Origin: Firmicutes bacterium UBA5227
GTDB taxonomy: Bacteria; Bacillota; Clostridia; Tissierellales; Sedimentibacteraceae
Reading direction: 5' to 3'
DNA length: 16,990 nt
Assembly: GCA_002409285.1 (NCBI GenBank)
Contig: DHUT01000009.1
Span: forward strand, 1-16,990
A program made the position numbers and the translations under genes. The notes below the pieces were generated by a model, which saw nothing but the letters and a program-made list of their open reading frames with translations, was not told where the DNA came from and made no database searches. Shown here piece by piece: positions 1 through 6,574 of the stretch (its first letter is position 1; each line of letters opens with the position of its first letter).

Positions 1-79
1 GAAAGGTGGATTTATAAAAATGTATAAAGAAGAACTGTTAATAATATCCCAGGCTGTGAACGAGAGTTCGCTCCATTCT

Positions 80-113
80 AAAAATGAGGGACGACTTGTT
101 GTCGTTCCTCATT
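80..113 (-). terminator. Intrinsic terminator of the sirtuin gene
   Basis: A 13-bp stem (83-95 with 101-113, one G-T pair) encloses a five-base loop. On the minus strand it is followed by TTTTT (80-84). The sirtuin stop codon (109-111) is inside the 5' arm, so the hairpin begins before translation ends. There is no T-run on the plus-strand side, so it acts in the minus direction only. Confidence 0.8.
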
Positions 114-810
114 CGAATACCTTACCTATGCTGTCATTAATTATTATGTTTGCCCTACTATCCATGGGCGTGGAAGATTTATTAATAAGTATAAGCTTGT
201 TTCCTCTGTAATAGTTAATGAGACCCGCAGCAGGATATACTACCAGCGAAGTTCCGCCCACTATTAAAACATCTGCATTTTCAATATATTGCACTGATTG
301 TTCAAGTATTTCCTGCTTCAGACTTTCCTCGTACAAAACAACATCAGGTTTAATTGTTCCCCCACAACCGCACTTAGGAACGCCTTTGCTTTCAACTATT
401 GTATGAACATCATAGAACTTACCGCATTTCATGCAATAATTTCTATGAACAGAACCGTGCAGCTCCAACACATTTTTGCTGCCGGCGATCTGGTGAAGCC
501 CGTCAATATTTTGAGTTATAACTGCTTTTAATTTACCTTGTTTTTCAAGTTCAGCAAGTTTATAATGAGCTGAATTGGGTTTGGCATCTAAAAATATCAT
601 TTTATTTTTATAAAAATCATAAAACTCTTCAGGATTGTGCTCAAAAAAGCTGTGGGATATAATTGTTTCAGGAGGATATTTATATTTTAAGTTATACAGT
701 CCGTCAACACTTCTAAAGTCCGGAATGCCACTTTCCGTTGAAACACCGGCTCCTCCAAAAAAAACAATACTATTGCTGTCCTGGATTATTTTTTTCAATT
801 TACTATTCAT
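109..810 (-). CDS. cobB: Sir2-family NAD-dependent protein deacylase (sirtuin)
   Basis: A cytoplasmic enzyme of this family removes acyl groups from protein lysines using NAD+, releasing nicotinamide and O-acyl-ADP-ribose. The 233-residue protein has the NAD-binding signature GAGVSTESGIPDFR near residues 20-33, TQNIDGLH at 99-106, the catalytic His118 in LELHGS, a zinc site of Cys126, Cys129, Cys147 and Cys149, and a late GGTSLVVYPA segment at 185-194. Length is typical of a short bacterial sirtuin. The start follows AGGAGG (816-821) by five bases. In the region where E. coli CobB has Tyr92 and Arg95 for succinyl-lysine binding, this protein reads FYKNK, with Tyr67 but Lys70, so deacetylation is more likely than desuccinylation (inference). 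The stop codon lies in its terminator stem. A TATAAT (849-854) lies upstream but with no convincing -35. Family call is secure; the symbol is by similarity. Confidence 0.95.
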   Translation of the reverse strand: MNSKLKKIIQDSNSIVFFGGAGVSTESGIPDFRSVDGLYNLKYKYPPETIISHSFFEHNPEEFYDFYKNKMIFLDAKPNSAHYKLAELEKQGKLKAVITQNIDGLHQIAGSKNVLELHGSVHRNYCMKCGKFYDVHTIVESKGVPKCGCGGTIKPDVVLYEESLKQEILEQSVQYIENADVLIVGGTSLVVYPAAGLINYYRGNKLILINKSSTPMDSRANIIINDSIGKVFE

Positions 811-863
811 AACCGCCTCCTAAGTATAAGTATATTACAAATTCTGCTATTATACTATATGCA

Positions 864-1940
864 TTACTCATACATATTTACAAGTCTTTTGCCGACCATA
901 TCCATATTAAGATACGCTTCATGCCTTTTAGGTATTGTTACTACATCCAGGTTTCCGTCAGAAATAAATCTTTCCCTTGTATTATTTTCATAGGCTTTAA
1001 AATAATCATATATGCCACAGTTATCCACTTTTATTTCGCTACCTGTAACTCTGTAAAGGCTTGTAAAGTCTGTCAGGGTATCAAATGGTGAATATGCCGG
1101 CCTCCAGCCTACATCTAAGACAGCAATCGTTTTGTATTTGTTTCCTTTATATTCGCCTTCAAGCATGTCAGTTACAAATTCCCGTTTTGGATTGCTTCCG
1201 TCGGGAAGTGCCAGTGTTTCAACAGTATAGTCAGGAAGATACGACCGGATAATGTTATTTACCGAACCTATTTCAGCTTGAATTTCCTCTCCGTCCAATG
1301 TTTCCATTTCCATATGGCTGTAGGTATGGTTTCCAATATCGTATCCATTTTCCACAAGCCATTTCAATTTTTGCTCAGCATATTCTGACTGTCCAAATGG
1401 GTTTGAATTTAAGAAAAAGCTGGCTGTAACATCAAAGTCAGGGTATTTTTGCTTAAATTCTTCCAATATTCCTACAGCACAGTCAGGGTCAATGGTTAGC
1501 TTGCCGTCTTTTTCAATATAATTAAAATTGTTTTGTCTTCCGTCATCAAAGGTTAATATTATGGGGGTATAGCCTGCCTTTGTTCTTATTTCACCCTTGG
1601 CATAATCGTTTAAGCTTATCATCCGATATTTGTTATCATACATATACTGTAAATCTTTACGCAGATTTTCCGGAGTCCTCTGCCAGTCACTTTCTTCCTC
1701 ACCTATTCCGTGGTACATAATTATCATAATTTCACCTAATTCATTTGGCTTAAGAGATAAATCAATTTCTGAAATGGGGTCATTGACTTCCGGTTGGACT
1801 TCAGCCGGTTCTTCATCGGGTTTTTGTACTACCTCCTGTTCATCTTCCCGAATGTCAGCAGGATTATTATCCTGTTCCTTAGCACATCCAACACATAGCA
1901 GTAATATAAATACAGCGATAATTAAGTATTTCTTTTTCAT
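864..1940 (-). CDS. Polysaccharide deacetylase (NodB-like) lipoprotein
   Basis: This is probably a membrane-anchored extracellular carbohydrate esterase that removes N- or O-acetyl groups from cell-wall or other polysaccharide; the substrate is unknown. The 358-residue protein starts with a lipoprotein signal: KKK, a hydrophobic stretch, then lipobox CVGC with Cys19 as the lipidated residue. An acidic, proline-containing linker follows (about 20-55). The NodB-like domain begins near IMIIMYHGIG (71-80). It carries metal-site motif TFDDG (130-134) and the HTYSH motif with His205 and His209. The usual third motif RxPYG is changed to ALPDGSN (244-250), so this is a divergent branch and activity should be tested rather than assumed. 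A GAGGAGAA site lies seven bases before the ATG. It is divergent from the DUF4364 gene and upstream of the sirtuin gene, 53 bases away. Confidence 0.9.
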   Translation of the reverse strand: MKKKYLIIAVFILLLCVGCAKEQDNNPADIREDEQEVVQKPDEEPAEVQPEVNDPISEIDLSLKPNELGEIMIIMYHGIGEEESDWQRTPENLRKDLQYMYDNKYRMISLNDYAKGEIRTKAGYTPIILTFDDGRQNNFNYIEKDGKLTIDPDCAVGILEEFKQKYPDFDVTASFFLNSNPFGQSEYAEQKLKWLVENGYDIGNHTYSHMEMETLDGEEIQAEIGSVNNIIRSYLPDYTVETLALPDGSNPKREFVTDMLEGEYKGNKYKTIAVLDVGWRPAYSPFDTLTDFTSLYRVTGSEIKVDNCGIYDYFKAYENNTRERFISDGNLDVVTIPKRHEAYLNMDMVGKRLVNMYE

Positions 1941-1969
1941 CTACTTCTCCTCAAACTTTTCTTTCTCTT

Positions 1970-1998
1970 ATTTTATAATATTTGCAAATAAAAGTCCA
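1970..1998 (-). promoter_or_regulatory. Probable sigma-A promoter of the deacetylase lipoprotein gene
   Basis: On the minus strand TGGACT (1993-1998), a 17-base spacer and TAAAAT (1970-1975) match the sigma-A -35 and -10 boxes at 4/6 and 5/6. The predicted start near 1963 leaves a short leader with the GAGGAGAA ribosome site. It is divergent from the stronger plus-strand promoter at 2023-2050. Confidence 0.5.
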
Positions 1999-2022
1999 TA
2001 TGAAAGAATTTACATAATATTG

Positions 2023-2050
2023 TTGTCATTAACTATAAATTTGATATAAT
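2023..2050 (+). promoter_or_regulatory. Strong sigma-A promoter of the DUF4364 gene
   Basis: TTGTCA (2023-2028), a 16-base spacer and TATAAT (2045-2050) with an extended -10 TG (TGATATAAT). Transcription should start near 2057. This places the ATG at 2057 at or beside the 5' end of the RNA and argues for a start further downstream, behind GGAGGT (2069-2074). Confidence 0.75.
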
Positions 2051-2083
2051 ATATATATGCTTTTATATGGAGGTCAAGTGGAG

Positions 2084-2614
2084 TTGAGTAGTAGTAATAA
2101 AATTGCACAAGATAAGTTAAAACTTTTATATATTCTAAATTATATTAATCTGCCTTTGACTAATGCCGAAATTACAAATTTCATATTAGATAATGATTTT
2201 CTTGATTATTTTACATTGCAGCAGTCCCTTGGAGATTTGTGTGATTCTAAATTTGTTGTACTGAATTTAAAAAATGGTAACAAATATTATTCCATATCGG
2301 AAGCCGGAATAGTGGCTTTAGATATGTTTAGTGAAAAACTGCCGAAATATTTTATTAATCAGGTTGAAAAAAACTTTTCCAACTTAAAAAAAGAAATTAA
2401 AAAACACAGGGAATTGCTCGGTCATTATTACAAAAAGAAAGATGACGAATACATAGTATCTCTTCAGGTCATGGAAAATGAATCCACCATTTTCAGCTTA
2501 AGTATTAATGTCCCTGATGAAGAACTTGCAAAGCATATATGCAAAAAATGGGATTCCAGTCCTGAAACCATATTTTCAAGTATCTTAAAAACACTTACGA
2601 CTGATTTTAATTGA
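2084..2614 (+). CDS. DUF4364 family protein, winged-helix-like
   Basis: A Clostridia-typical family of unknown function. The predicted N-terminal part resembles a winged-helix DNA-binding fold: helices around KLLYILNYINLPLT and FLDYFTLQQSLGDLC, then a short beta wing ending GNKYYSISEAG. The C-terminal half has a charged helical stretch (NLKKEIKKHRELLGHYYKKK) followed by beta-like sequence. I place the start at TTG 2084, which sits ten bases after GGAGG and gives MSSSNKIAQDKLKLLYIL (176 residues). GTG 2078 is an alternative only four bases after GGAGG, and ATG 2057 would be the transcript's first codon. This is the only plus-strand protein gene. Its end overlaps the convergent beta-propeller gene by eight bases. 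A role as a transcription regulator is inferred from the fold only. Confidence 0.85.
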   Translation: MSSSNKIAQDKLKLLYILNYINLPLTNAEITNFILDNDFLDYFTLQQSLGDLCDSKFVVLNLKNGNKYYSISEAGIVALDMFSEKLPKYFINQVEKNFSNLKKEIKKHRELLGHYYKKKDDEYIVSLQVMENESTIFSLSINVPDEELAKHICKKWDSSPETIFSSILKTLTTDFN

Positions 2615-3506
2615 TTACTTTAATGCAGCTTGGTGTGAATTCCAGGTTTATTACTTTAGAAGCAGTTAGCTTGTCACTTTCAACAACTGTAATATGATTC
2701 TTTTTAGAATTGGTTACATATATATTATCCGTTCCCACGGTAAGACTTTCGGGATATCCTCCTACAAAAATTGTCTTAAGTATTTCTTTTTTTACGGCAT
2801 CTATAATATAAATATTTTTATCATCTATATTTATCAGAAACAGTAATTGCCTTTTATAATCTATATCAAAATCCGAGGCAAGCCCTTCGATTAAAACTGT
2901 TTTTTTAATTTTATTTGATTCTATATCAATGAAATTAATCTTTGTATGAACATTTCCGTTAACGAAGTAGGTCATAACAATTAAGCAATCGTCAAGCATG
3001 AACATATGCATTGGCTTGCCTTCAGTAGTGAAACGCCTGATTATTTCCTTATTGCCTGAGTATTCGATTATTTCATTTTCCTCATAGCAGCATGTATACA
3101 GCTTATCATTATTCATATCGAATAATACATCATGAGGCTTAATTCCTGCCGGTATGGATTCAGTCAGTGTGAAATTAGACAATTCAATAACCGATATGTT
3201 GTCAGATTCAAAATTAGCCACATACATATTCTCTTTATCAACAGCCATATGTCTTGGATCTCTTCCAACGGTAACATCAGAAAATTCATTTAAAATATAG
3301 TTATACCTGTATATTTTGTTGTTGTGTGAATCTGCCAGGTATACCGAATTACCTGAATTGATTATGCTATGGATGGCTAACTTATCATTTTTCCCTAAAT
3401 TAACACACCTTTTACAAATATATTCTTCAGAAAATAACTCCATTATGAATAACATTAATCTGCCTTGATAAATTCCGATTAAAGATACCTTGTCATCATA
3501 TTTCAT
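2607..3506 (-). CDS. Cytoplasmic YVTN/YncE-like beta-propeller protein
   Basis: The protein is built of repeated blades with the pattern G-x-x-P-x-x-(hydrophobic)-D...(I/V)YV(A/T)N...I-x-V-(I/V)-(D/E). Clear copies are near residues 82-108, 121-150, 225-236 and 249-276, the last reading GGYPESL...IYVTNSKKNHITVVE. This is the YVTN beta-propeller pattern, usually a binding scaffold rather than an enzyme. No signal peptide or membrane segment is seen, unlike exported YncE proteins, so it should be cytoplasmic. A single CKRC pair lies near residues 31-34. The start is set at ATG 3504-3506 because a near-perfect GGAGGTGAT ends four bases upstream; the earlier in-frame ATG at 3521 overlaps that ribosome site. 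This gives 299 residues. Its tail converges on and overlaps the DUF4364 gene. Biological role unknown. Confidence 0.8.
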   Translation of the reverse strand: MKYDDKVSLIGIYQGRLMLFIMELFSEEYICKRCVNLGKNDKLAIHSIINSGNSVYLADSHNNKIYRYNYILNEFSDVTVGRDPRHMAVDKENMYVANFESDNISVIELSNFTLTESIPAGIKPHDVLFDMNNDKLYTCCYEENEIIEYSGNKEIIRRFTTEGKPMHMFMLDDCLIVMTYFVNGNVHTKINFIDIESNKIKKTVLIEGLASDFDIDYKRQLLFLINIDDKNIYIIDAVKKEILKTIFVGGYPESLTVGTDNIYVTNSKKNHITVVESDKLTASKVINLEFTPSCIKVIN

Positions 3507-3638
3507 AGCAATCACCTCCATATAGTCTATGAGCTATAATTAAAGAAGTGAAAATTTTTATAAAAATGTTTAAGCCTCTAAATAAGGATGTTTTATTATT
3601 ATGTAAATTCAGCAAAGTCATCTATATCTAAATGCATA

Positions 3639-3668
3639 GGGCTGTTGTACAGAGTGGTATAACAGCCC
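3639..3668. repeat. 12-bp inverted repeat in the LysM/beta-propeller gap
   Basis: GGGCTGTTGTAC (3639-3650) pairs with GTATAACAGCCC (3657-3668), with one G-T pair, around the loop AGAGTG. It lies between the LysM gene stop and the beta-propeller start, both on the minus strand. Neither strand has a clear T-run after it, so it is a weak terminator or an operator-like palindrome. The rest of 3522-3749 shows nothing firm. Confidence 0.5.
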
Positions 3669-3749
3669 ATTTCATGTAAATATAATCATAAATATCAGCA
3701 TTTATTCCGTCAGGACACATGCTATTTTAAGTTAGCTGTCCCTTATAAT

Positions 3750-4472
3750 CTATGGGTTTGTATTATTAGCTGCAGCTCTGGGTATGCATACTCTTGTTCC
3801 GACAATTAGGAAATTGGCTGGTCTCAGGTTTGGATTTGCAATTAACAATTGTGAAGCAGTAATGTTATTGGCTACAGCAATTGTAGATAAGCTGTCCCCG
3901 GTCTTGATTACATATTCAGTTGTGTTCGGTCCACAGCTTTGATAAGCTTCAGGAGGTATGCATAGTTCAGTTCCAGGAACAATAACGTTAAAGTTGAAAT
4001 CGGTATTTGCTTCTCTTAGCTCATTCAAGCTCAGATTGTAACCAATAAGTATATCGCTTAGTCTTGTTCCTTCTGCTATTGTTACAACTGTTCCGAAGGG
4101 ACAGCCTGCCGGAACATCAGGTACACATATTTCCTGGCCAACCTTTAAGTCATATGGATTGGCATCAGGATTAGCTTCCAATAATAAATTAAGTGGCATG
4201 TTGTACCTTTGTGCTATATTGTAGAAGCTTTCTCCTTCCTTAATAATATAATAAGCTCCGTTAATGCAGGTAGGCCTTTCAGGCACTCTGGGGACACACA
4301 GCGACATACCTTCTGTTAAGGTTCTTAGTCTCAATGTAGGATTTAATTCCAGCAGTCCAACCAGATTAGTTCCAAATCTGGAAGCTATGGAATTCAATGT
4401 ATCTCCCGGCTGGACTACATAAGGCATCGTATATCTATTGGGACACTGAACCTGGTTTTGTCTATTTATCAT
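3750..4472 (-). CDS. Four-LysM cysteine-rich protein, probably spore coat or cell-wall associated
   Basis: The 240-residue protein is almost wholly four LysM modules, roughly residues 17-61, 73-118, 127-173 and 186-231. Each has the YxVxxGDTL...IA...(N/A)NP form and ends in a (L/I/V)C(V/I)P motif. LysM modules bind N-acetylglucosamine polymers such as peptidoglycan. The eight cysteines (10, 59, 69, 116, 124, 171, 180, 229) are regularly placed: one just before and one at the end of each module. There is no signal peptide or catalytic domain. Lack of a secretion signal in a LysM protein fits a SafA-like mother-cell protein laid down on the spore, but this is inference. The third module is the most divergent (GTRLSDILIGYNLSLNEL). 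GAGGTGAT precedes the ATG. Module call is secure; location is not. Confidence 0.9.
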   Translation of the reverse strand: MINRQNQVQCPNRYTMPYVVQPGDTLNSIASRFGTNLVGLLELNPTLRLRTLTEGMSLCVPRVPERPTCINGAYYIIKEGESFYNIAQRYNMPLNLLLEANPDANPYDLKVGQEICVPDVPAGCPFGTVVTIAEGTRLSDILIGYNLSLNELREANTDFNFNVIVPGTELCIPPEAYQSCGPNTTEYVIKTGDSLSTIAVANNITASQLLIANPNLRPANFLIVGTRVCIPRAAANNTNP

Positions 4473-4559
4473 TATATAATCACCTCATAATATAATTTGT
4501 TATTTTATAATATTCATGAGATAATGAATGTTTCTTAAAATTACTCCGAAACATAAACT

Positions 4560-5003
4560 TTAATCTTGAGCATACTTGTTTCTTTCACTTACAGCGAGCT
4601 TGTCACAGCGTTCATTGTATTCGTGTCCGTTGTGTCCTAAAACATGAACAAATTTAACCCGATGTCTACCGGTCGAATCTAATAGTCTCTGCCACAGTTC
4701 CTTATTTAATACAGCTTTTCCATCAGACTTTTTCCAGCCTTTTTTTTGCCATGAAACCAGCCATCCCTTATTGAAAGCATCTGTAATATATTTAGAATCA
4801 GTTGTGACTATAACTTCGCAGGGCTCTTTTAAAGCTTCAAGTCCTGCTATTACACCCATGAGTTCCATTCTGTTGTTTGTAGTGTGTTTTTCACCGCCGC
4901 TTATTTCTAATTCCCTGCCATTATACTCCAATATTACTCCGTATCCTCCCGGTCCGGGATTCCCACTGCAAGCTCCATCCGAATATATATTGACTTTTTT
5001 CAT
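4560..5003 (-). CDS. rnhA: Ribonuclease HI
   Basis: Cleaves the RNA strand of RNA:DNA hybrids in the cytoplasm, removing primers and R-loops. With the start chosen here (147 residues) the four acidic active-site residues are Asp9 (YSDGACSGNPGPGG), Glu47 (NNRMEL), Asp69 (TTDSKY) and Asp134 (ERCDKLA), with the conserved His124 in LGHNGHEYNE; the numbering almost equals that of the E. coli enzyme. The basic-protrusion segment WLVSWQKKGWKKSDGK (81-96) is present, so this is the E. coli-like type. Two adjacent ATG codons (5001-5006) follow AAAGGCGG; the second has the better seven-base spacing. A longer reading from 5039 adds residues with no family match. The LysM gene begins 87 bases downstream; the 50-codon membrane protein gene lies upstream behind a terminator, so it is probably transcribed by itself. 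Confidence 0.96.
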   Translation of the reverse strand: MKKVNIYSDGACSGNPGPGGYGVILEYNGRELEISGGEKHTTNNRMELMGVIAGLEALKEPCEVIVTTDSKYITDAFNKGWLVSWQKKGWKKSDGKAVLNKELWQRLLDSTGRHRVKFVHVLGHNGHEYNERCDKLAVSERNKYAQD

Positions 5004-5126
5004 CATTTGACCGCCTTTTAAATTTATCAGTATTAGCATTACTTAGTAACGCCCTTTGGGGTTATGTTATTAAAGTAGTATACAGCCCAACTGAGTAAAA
5101 ATCAAGAAAAATGCCGGGTATAATTG

Positions 5127-5158
5127 AAAAAGGTCAAATACGACTGTATTTGACCTTT
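5127..5158 (-). terminator. Strong intrinsic terminator after the 50-codon gene
   Basis: A perfect 13-bp stem (5129-5141 with 5146-5158) around a four-base loop. On the minus strand it is followed by TTTTT (5127-5131). It lies 13 bases past the stop of the small gene at 5172, supporting that gene as a real, separate transcription unit. On the plus strand only TTT follows. Confidence 0.85.
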
Positions 5159-5171
5159 AAATAAGTACAAT

Positions 5172-5324
5172 TTATCTGCAACCGCCTCTGCCGCCGAGCC
5201 AATTATTGTCTCCACCCAGGAACCAGAAAATAATAAAAATTATTATTATCCACTGCAGCCAGTTGTTTTCTCCTCCAACATTGTCACAGCAATCATAGCC
5301 TGTTGCTTTTACTTCATCTGACAT
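5172..5324 (-). CDS. Small W/G-rich single-pass membrane protein (50 aa), possibly sporulation-related
   Basis: A 50-codon gene with a GAGAGGTG ribosome site seven bases before its ATG and a strong terminator just after its stop. The product begins MSDEVKATGYDCCDNVGG. It has one hydrophobic segment, WIIIIFIIFWFL (residues 25-36), flanked by two near-copies of a motif: GGENNWLQ (17-24) and GGDNNWLGG (37-45). It ends in GGRGGCR, and the N-terminal part carries a CC pair. Very short proteins with an isoleucine/leucine core and Gly/Trp/Asn/Cys-rich flanks are common in spore-forming Firmicutes, as in the YjcZ-like group, and are often mother-cell expressed. Similarity here is in style only. A possible sigma-K/E-type promoter lies upstream. 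It is not coupled to thiI or rnhA. Function unknown. Confidence 0.8.
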   Translation of the reverse strand: MSDEVKATGYDCCDNVGGENNWLQWIIIIFIIFWFLGGDNNWLGGRGGCR

Positions 5325-5350
5325 ATATTTCACCTCTCTTTTATATGAGT

Positions 5351-5378
5351 TAATATATGTAAGAAAAACTATATTGTG
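5351..5378 (-). promoter_or_regulatory. Possible sigma-K/sigma-E type promoter of the 50-codon gene
   Basis: On the minus strand CACA (5375-5378), 15 bases, then CATATATTA (5351-5359) fits the mother-cell sigma-K form mACm ... CATAnnnTA. A sigma-A pair is not evident here. The region is A+T-rich, so a chance match is possible. Support comes from the sporulation-like product. Confidence 0.35.
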
Positions 5379-5400
5379 AATGATTTACGCAAATGGATTA

Positions 5401-6561
5401 TTATAATATTTCCAGAGTTAAAAGTACAGATTCCACAAGCTCATCGACATTCAGCTTGTCTTCTGACTTTAATATGGAATTTAGCTTAGGATTAATCAAA
5501 GGATGCGCCGGTGCAAATACAGAGCAGCAGTCATCATATGGAAGTATGGATGTTTCATATGTTCCTATTTCTCTTGCCCTGTCTATTATTTCGGTTTTAT
5601 CCATACCGACAAGCGGCTTTAATATAGGCATTTCCACAGCGTTTTCAATTACAGTCATTGACTTCATGGTCTGGCTTGCAACCTGGCCAAGGCTTTCACC
5701 CGTTATCAGCATTTCCATATTGTTTTCTCCTGCGATTTTTTCTGCTATTCGCATCATAAACCTTCTTGCTAAGATTGTTGTTTCTTCTTCCCTGCAAAAC
5801 TCTCGTATAGCCTTGTGTATTTCAAGCATATTTATGCTGAATAATTTTATTTTCCCGCAGTATTCTTCTAAAATTTCTTTTAATTGTTTTACTTTTTCAT
5901 TTGCCCGTTCAGAAGTAAAGGGGTATGTATGGAAATAGAGTGCATTTATCTCCACTCCTCTTTTGGCAATCATGTAACCTGCAACAGGGCTGTCAATTCC
6001 TCCGGATAACAGAAGAAGCGCTCTTCCGCATGAACCTACGGGCATCCCGCCCACAGTTTTGATTTTTTCCGATGATATATAGCAATTATTTTTAATATCA
6101 ATACATATTTCTACATCCGGATTATGAACATCAACACTTACATCATTGAATGCAGCCAAAATTCTGCTGCCAACCTCTGCGCTGAAATTCATGGACTTTA
6201 TTGGAAAATTTTTGTCTCCCCTCTTTGTTTTCACTTTAAATGTCTTAATATTCTGCTTTTCTTTAAGATAGCTGAAAAGTTCTATTGATTTTTCAATTAT
6301 CATTTCAGGGTCTTTGCCGGTCTTAACAGAAGGGCTGATTGTTACAATTCCAAAAACTTTTCTTGTTTTCTCTATAATTCTATCCATATCATCTTCATTT
6401 TTTGTCTCTATAAATACTTTTCCAAAATCCCTGTAAATAGATAAGTCCTTAAATTCCTTCAAATTGTAATTGATTTGTTCGATTAATTTATGTTCAAATT
6501 TCCCCCTGTTTTTACCTTTTAAAAAAATTTCTCCAAAACTTGCCGCTACAATATTGTACAT
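5401..6561 (-). CDS. thiI: tRNA 4-thiouridine synthase ThiI (no rhodanese domain)
   Basis: Adenylates U8 of tRNA and transfers sulfur to form 4-thiouridine. The 386 residues hold an N-terminal ferredoxin-like/THUMP RNA-binding part (to about 166) and a PP-loop ATPase with SGGIDS at 186-191. TGESLGQVASQT (288-299) and a late PYDDCCSVFAPAHP segment (341-354, with Cys345 and Cys346) follow. The C-terminal rhodanese domain of the E. coli enzyme is absent, as in Bacillus and many Clostridia, where a dedicated cysteine desulfurase gives the sulfur directly. That enzyme is encoded 13 bases upstream, so the two form one operon. AAAGGATAA precedes the ATG. The stop is at 5401 with no obvious terminator before the next gene. 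Without the rhodanese domain a thiamin-thiazole role is unlikely (inference from the Bacillus case). Confidence 0.95.
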   Translation of the reverse strand: MYNIVAASFGEIFLKGKNRGKFEHKLIEQINYNLKEFKDLSIYRDFGKVFIETKNEDDMDRIIEKTRKVFGIVTISPSVKTGKDPEMIIEKSIELFSYLKEKQNIKTFKVKTKRGDKNFPIKSMNFSAEVGSRILAAFNDVSVDVHNPDVEICIDIKNNCYISSEKIKTVGGMPVGSCGRALLLLSGGIDSPVAGYMIAKRGVEINALYFHTYPFTSERANEKVKQLKEILEEYCGKIKLFSINMLEIHKAIREFCREEETTILARRFMMRIAEKIAGENNMEMLITGESLGQVASQTMKSMTVIENAVEMPILKPLVGMDKTEIIDRAREIGTYETSILPYDDCCSVFAPAHPLINPKLNSILKSEDKLNVDELVESVLLTLEIL

Positions 6562-6574
6562 TTGTTATCCTTTC

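Noticed and set aside
20..211. Plus-strand 63-codon frame with an AAAGGTGG ribosome-like site before its ATG
   Set aside because: The start signal is good, but more than half of the frame is antisense to the sirtuin gene and its terminator, the product matches nothing I recognise, and no terminator follows on the plus strand. A truncated or tiny gene cannot be excluded.
5004..5039. 12-residue extension of RNase HI
   Set aside because: The family starts at KKVNIYSDG, and AAAGGCGG lies inside the extension at the correct distance from ATG 5003.
5041..5075. Short palindrome TAACGCCCTTTGGGGTTA as a terminator or operator
   Set aside because: The stem is only seven pairs with a bulge and there is no T-run on either strand.
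5393..5938. 181-codon plus-strand frame opposite thiI
   Set aside because: It mirrors the thiI coding frame, has no ribosome site, and its composition is that of an antisense shadow.
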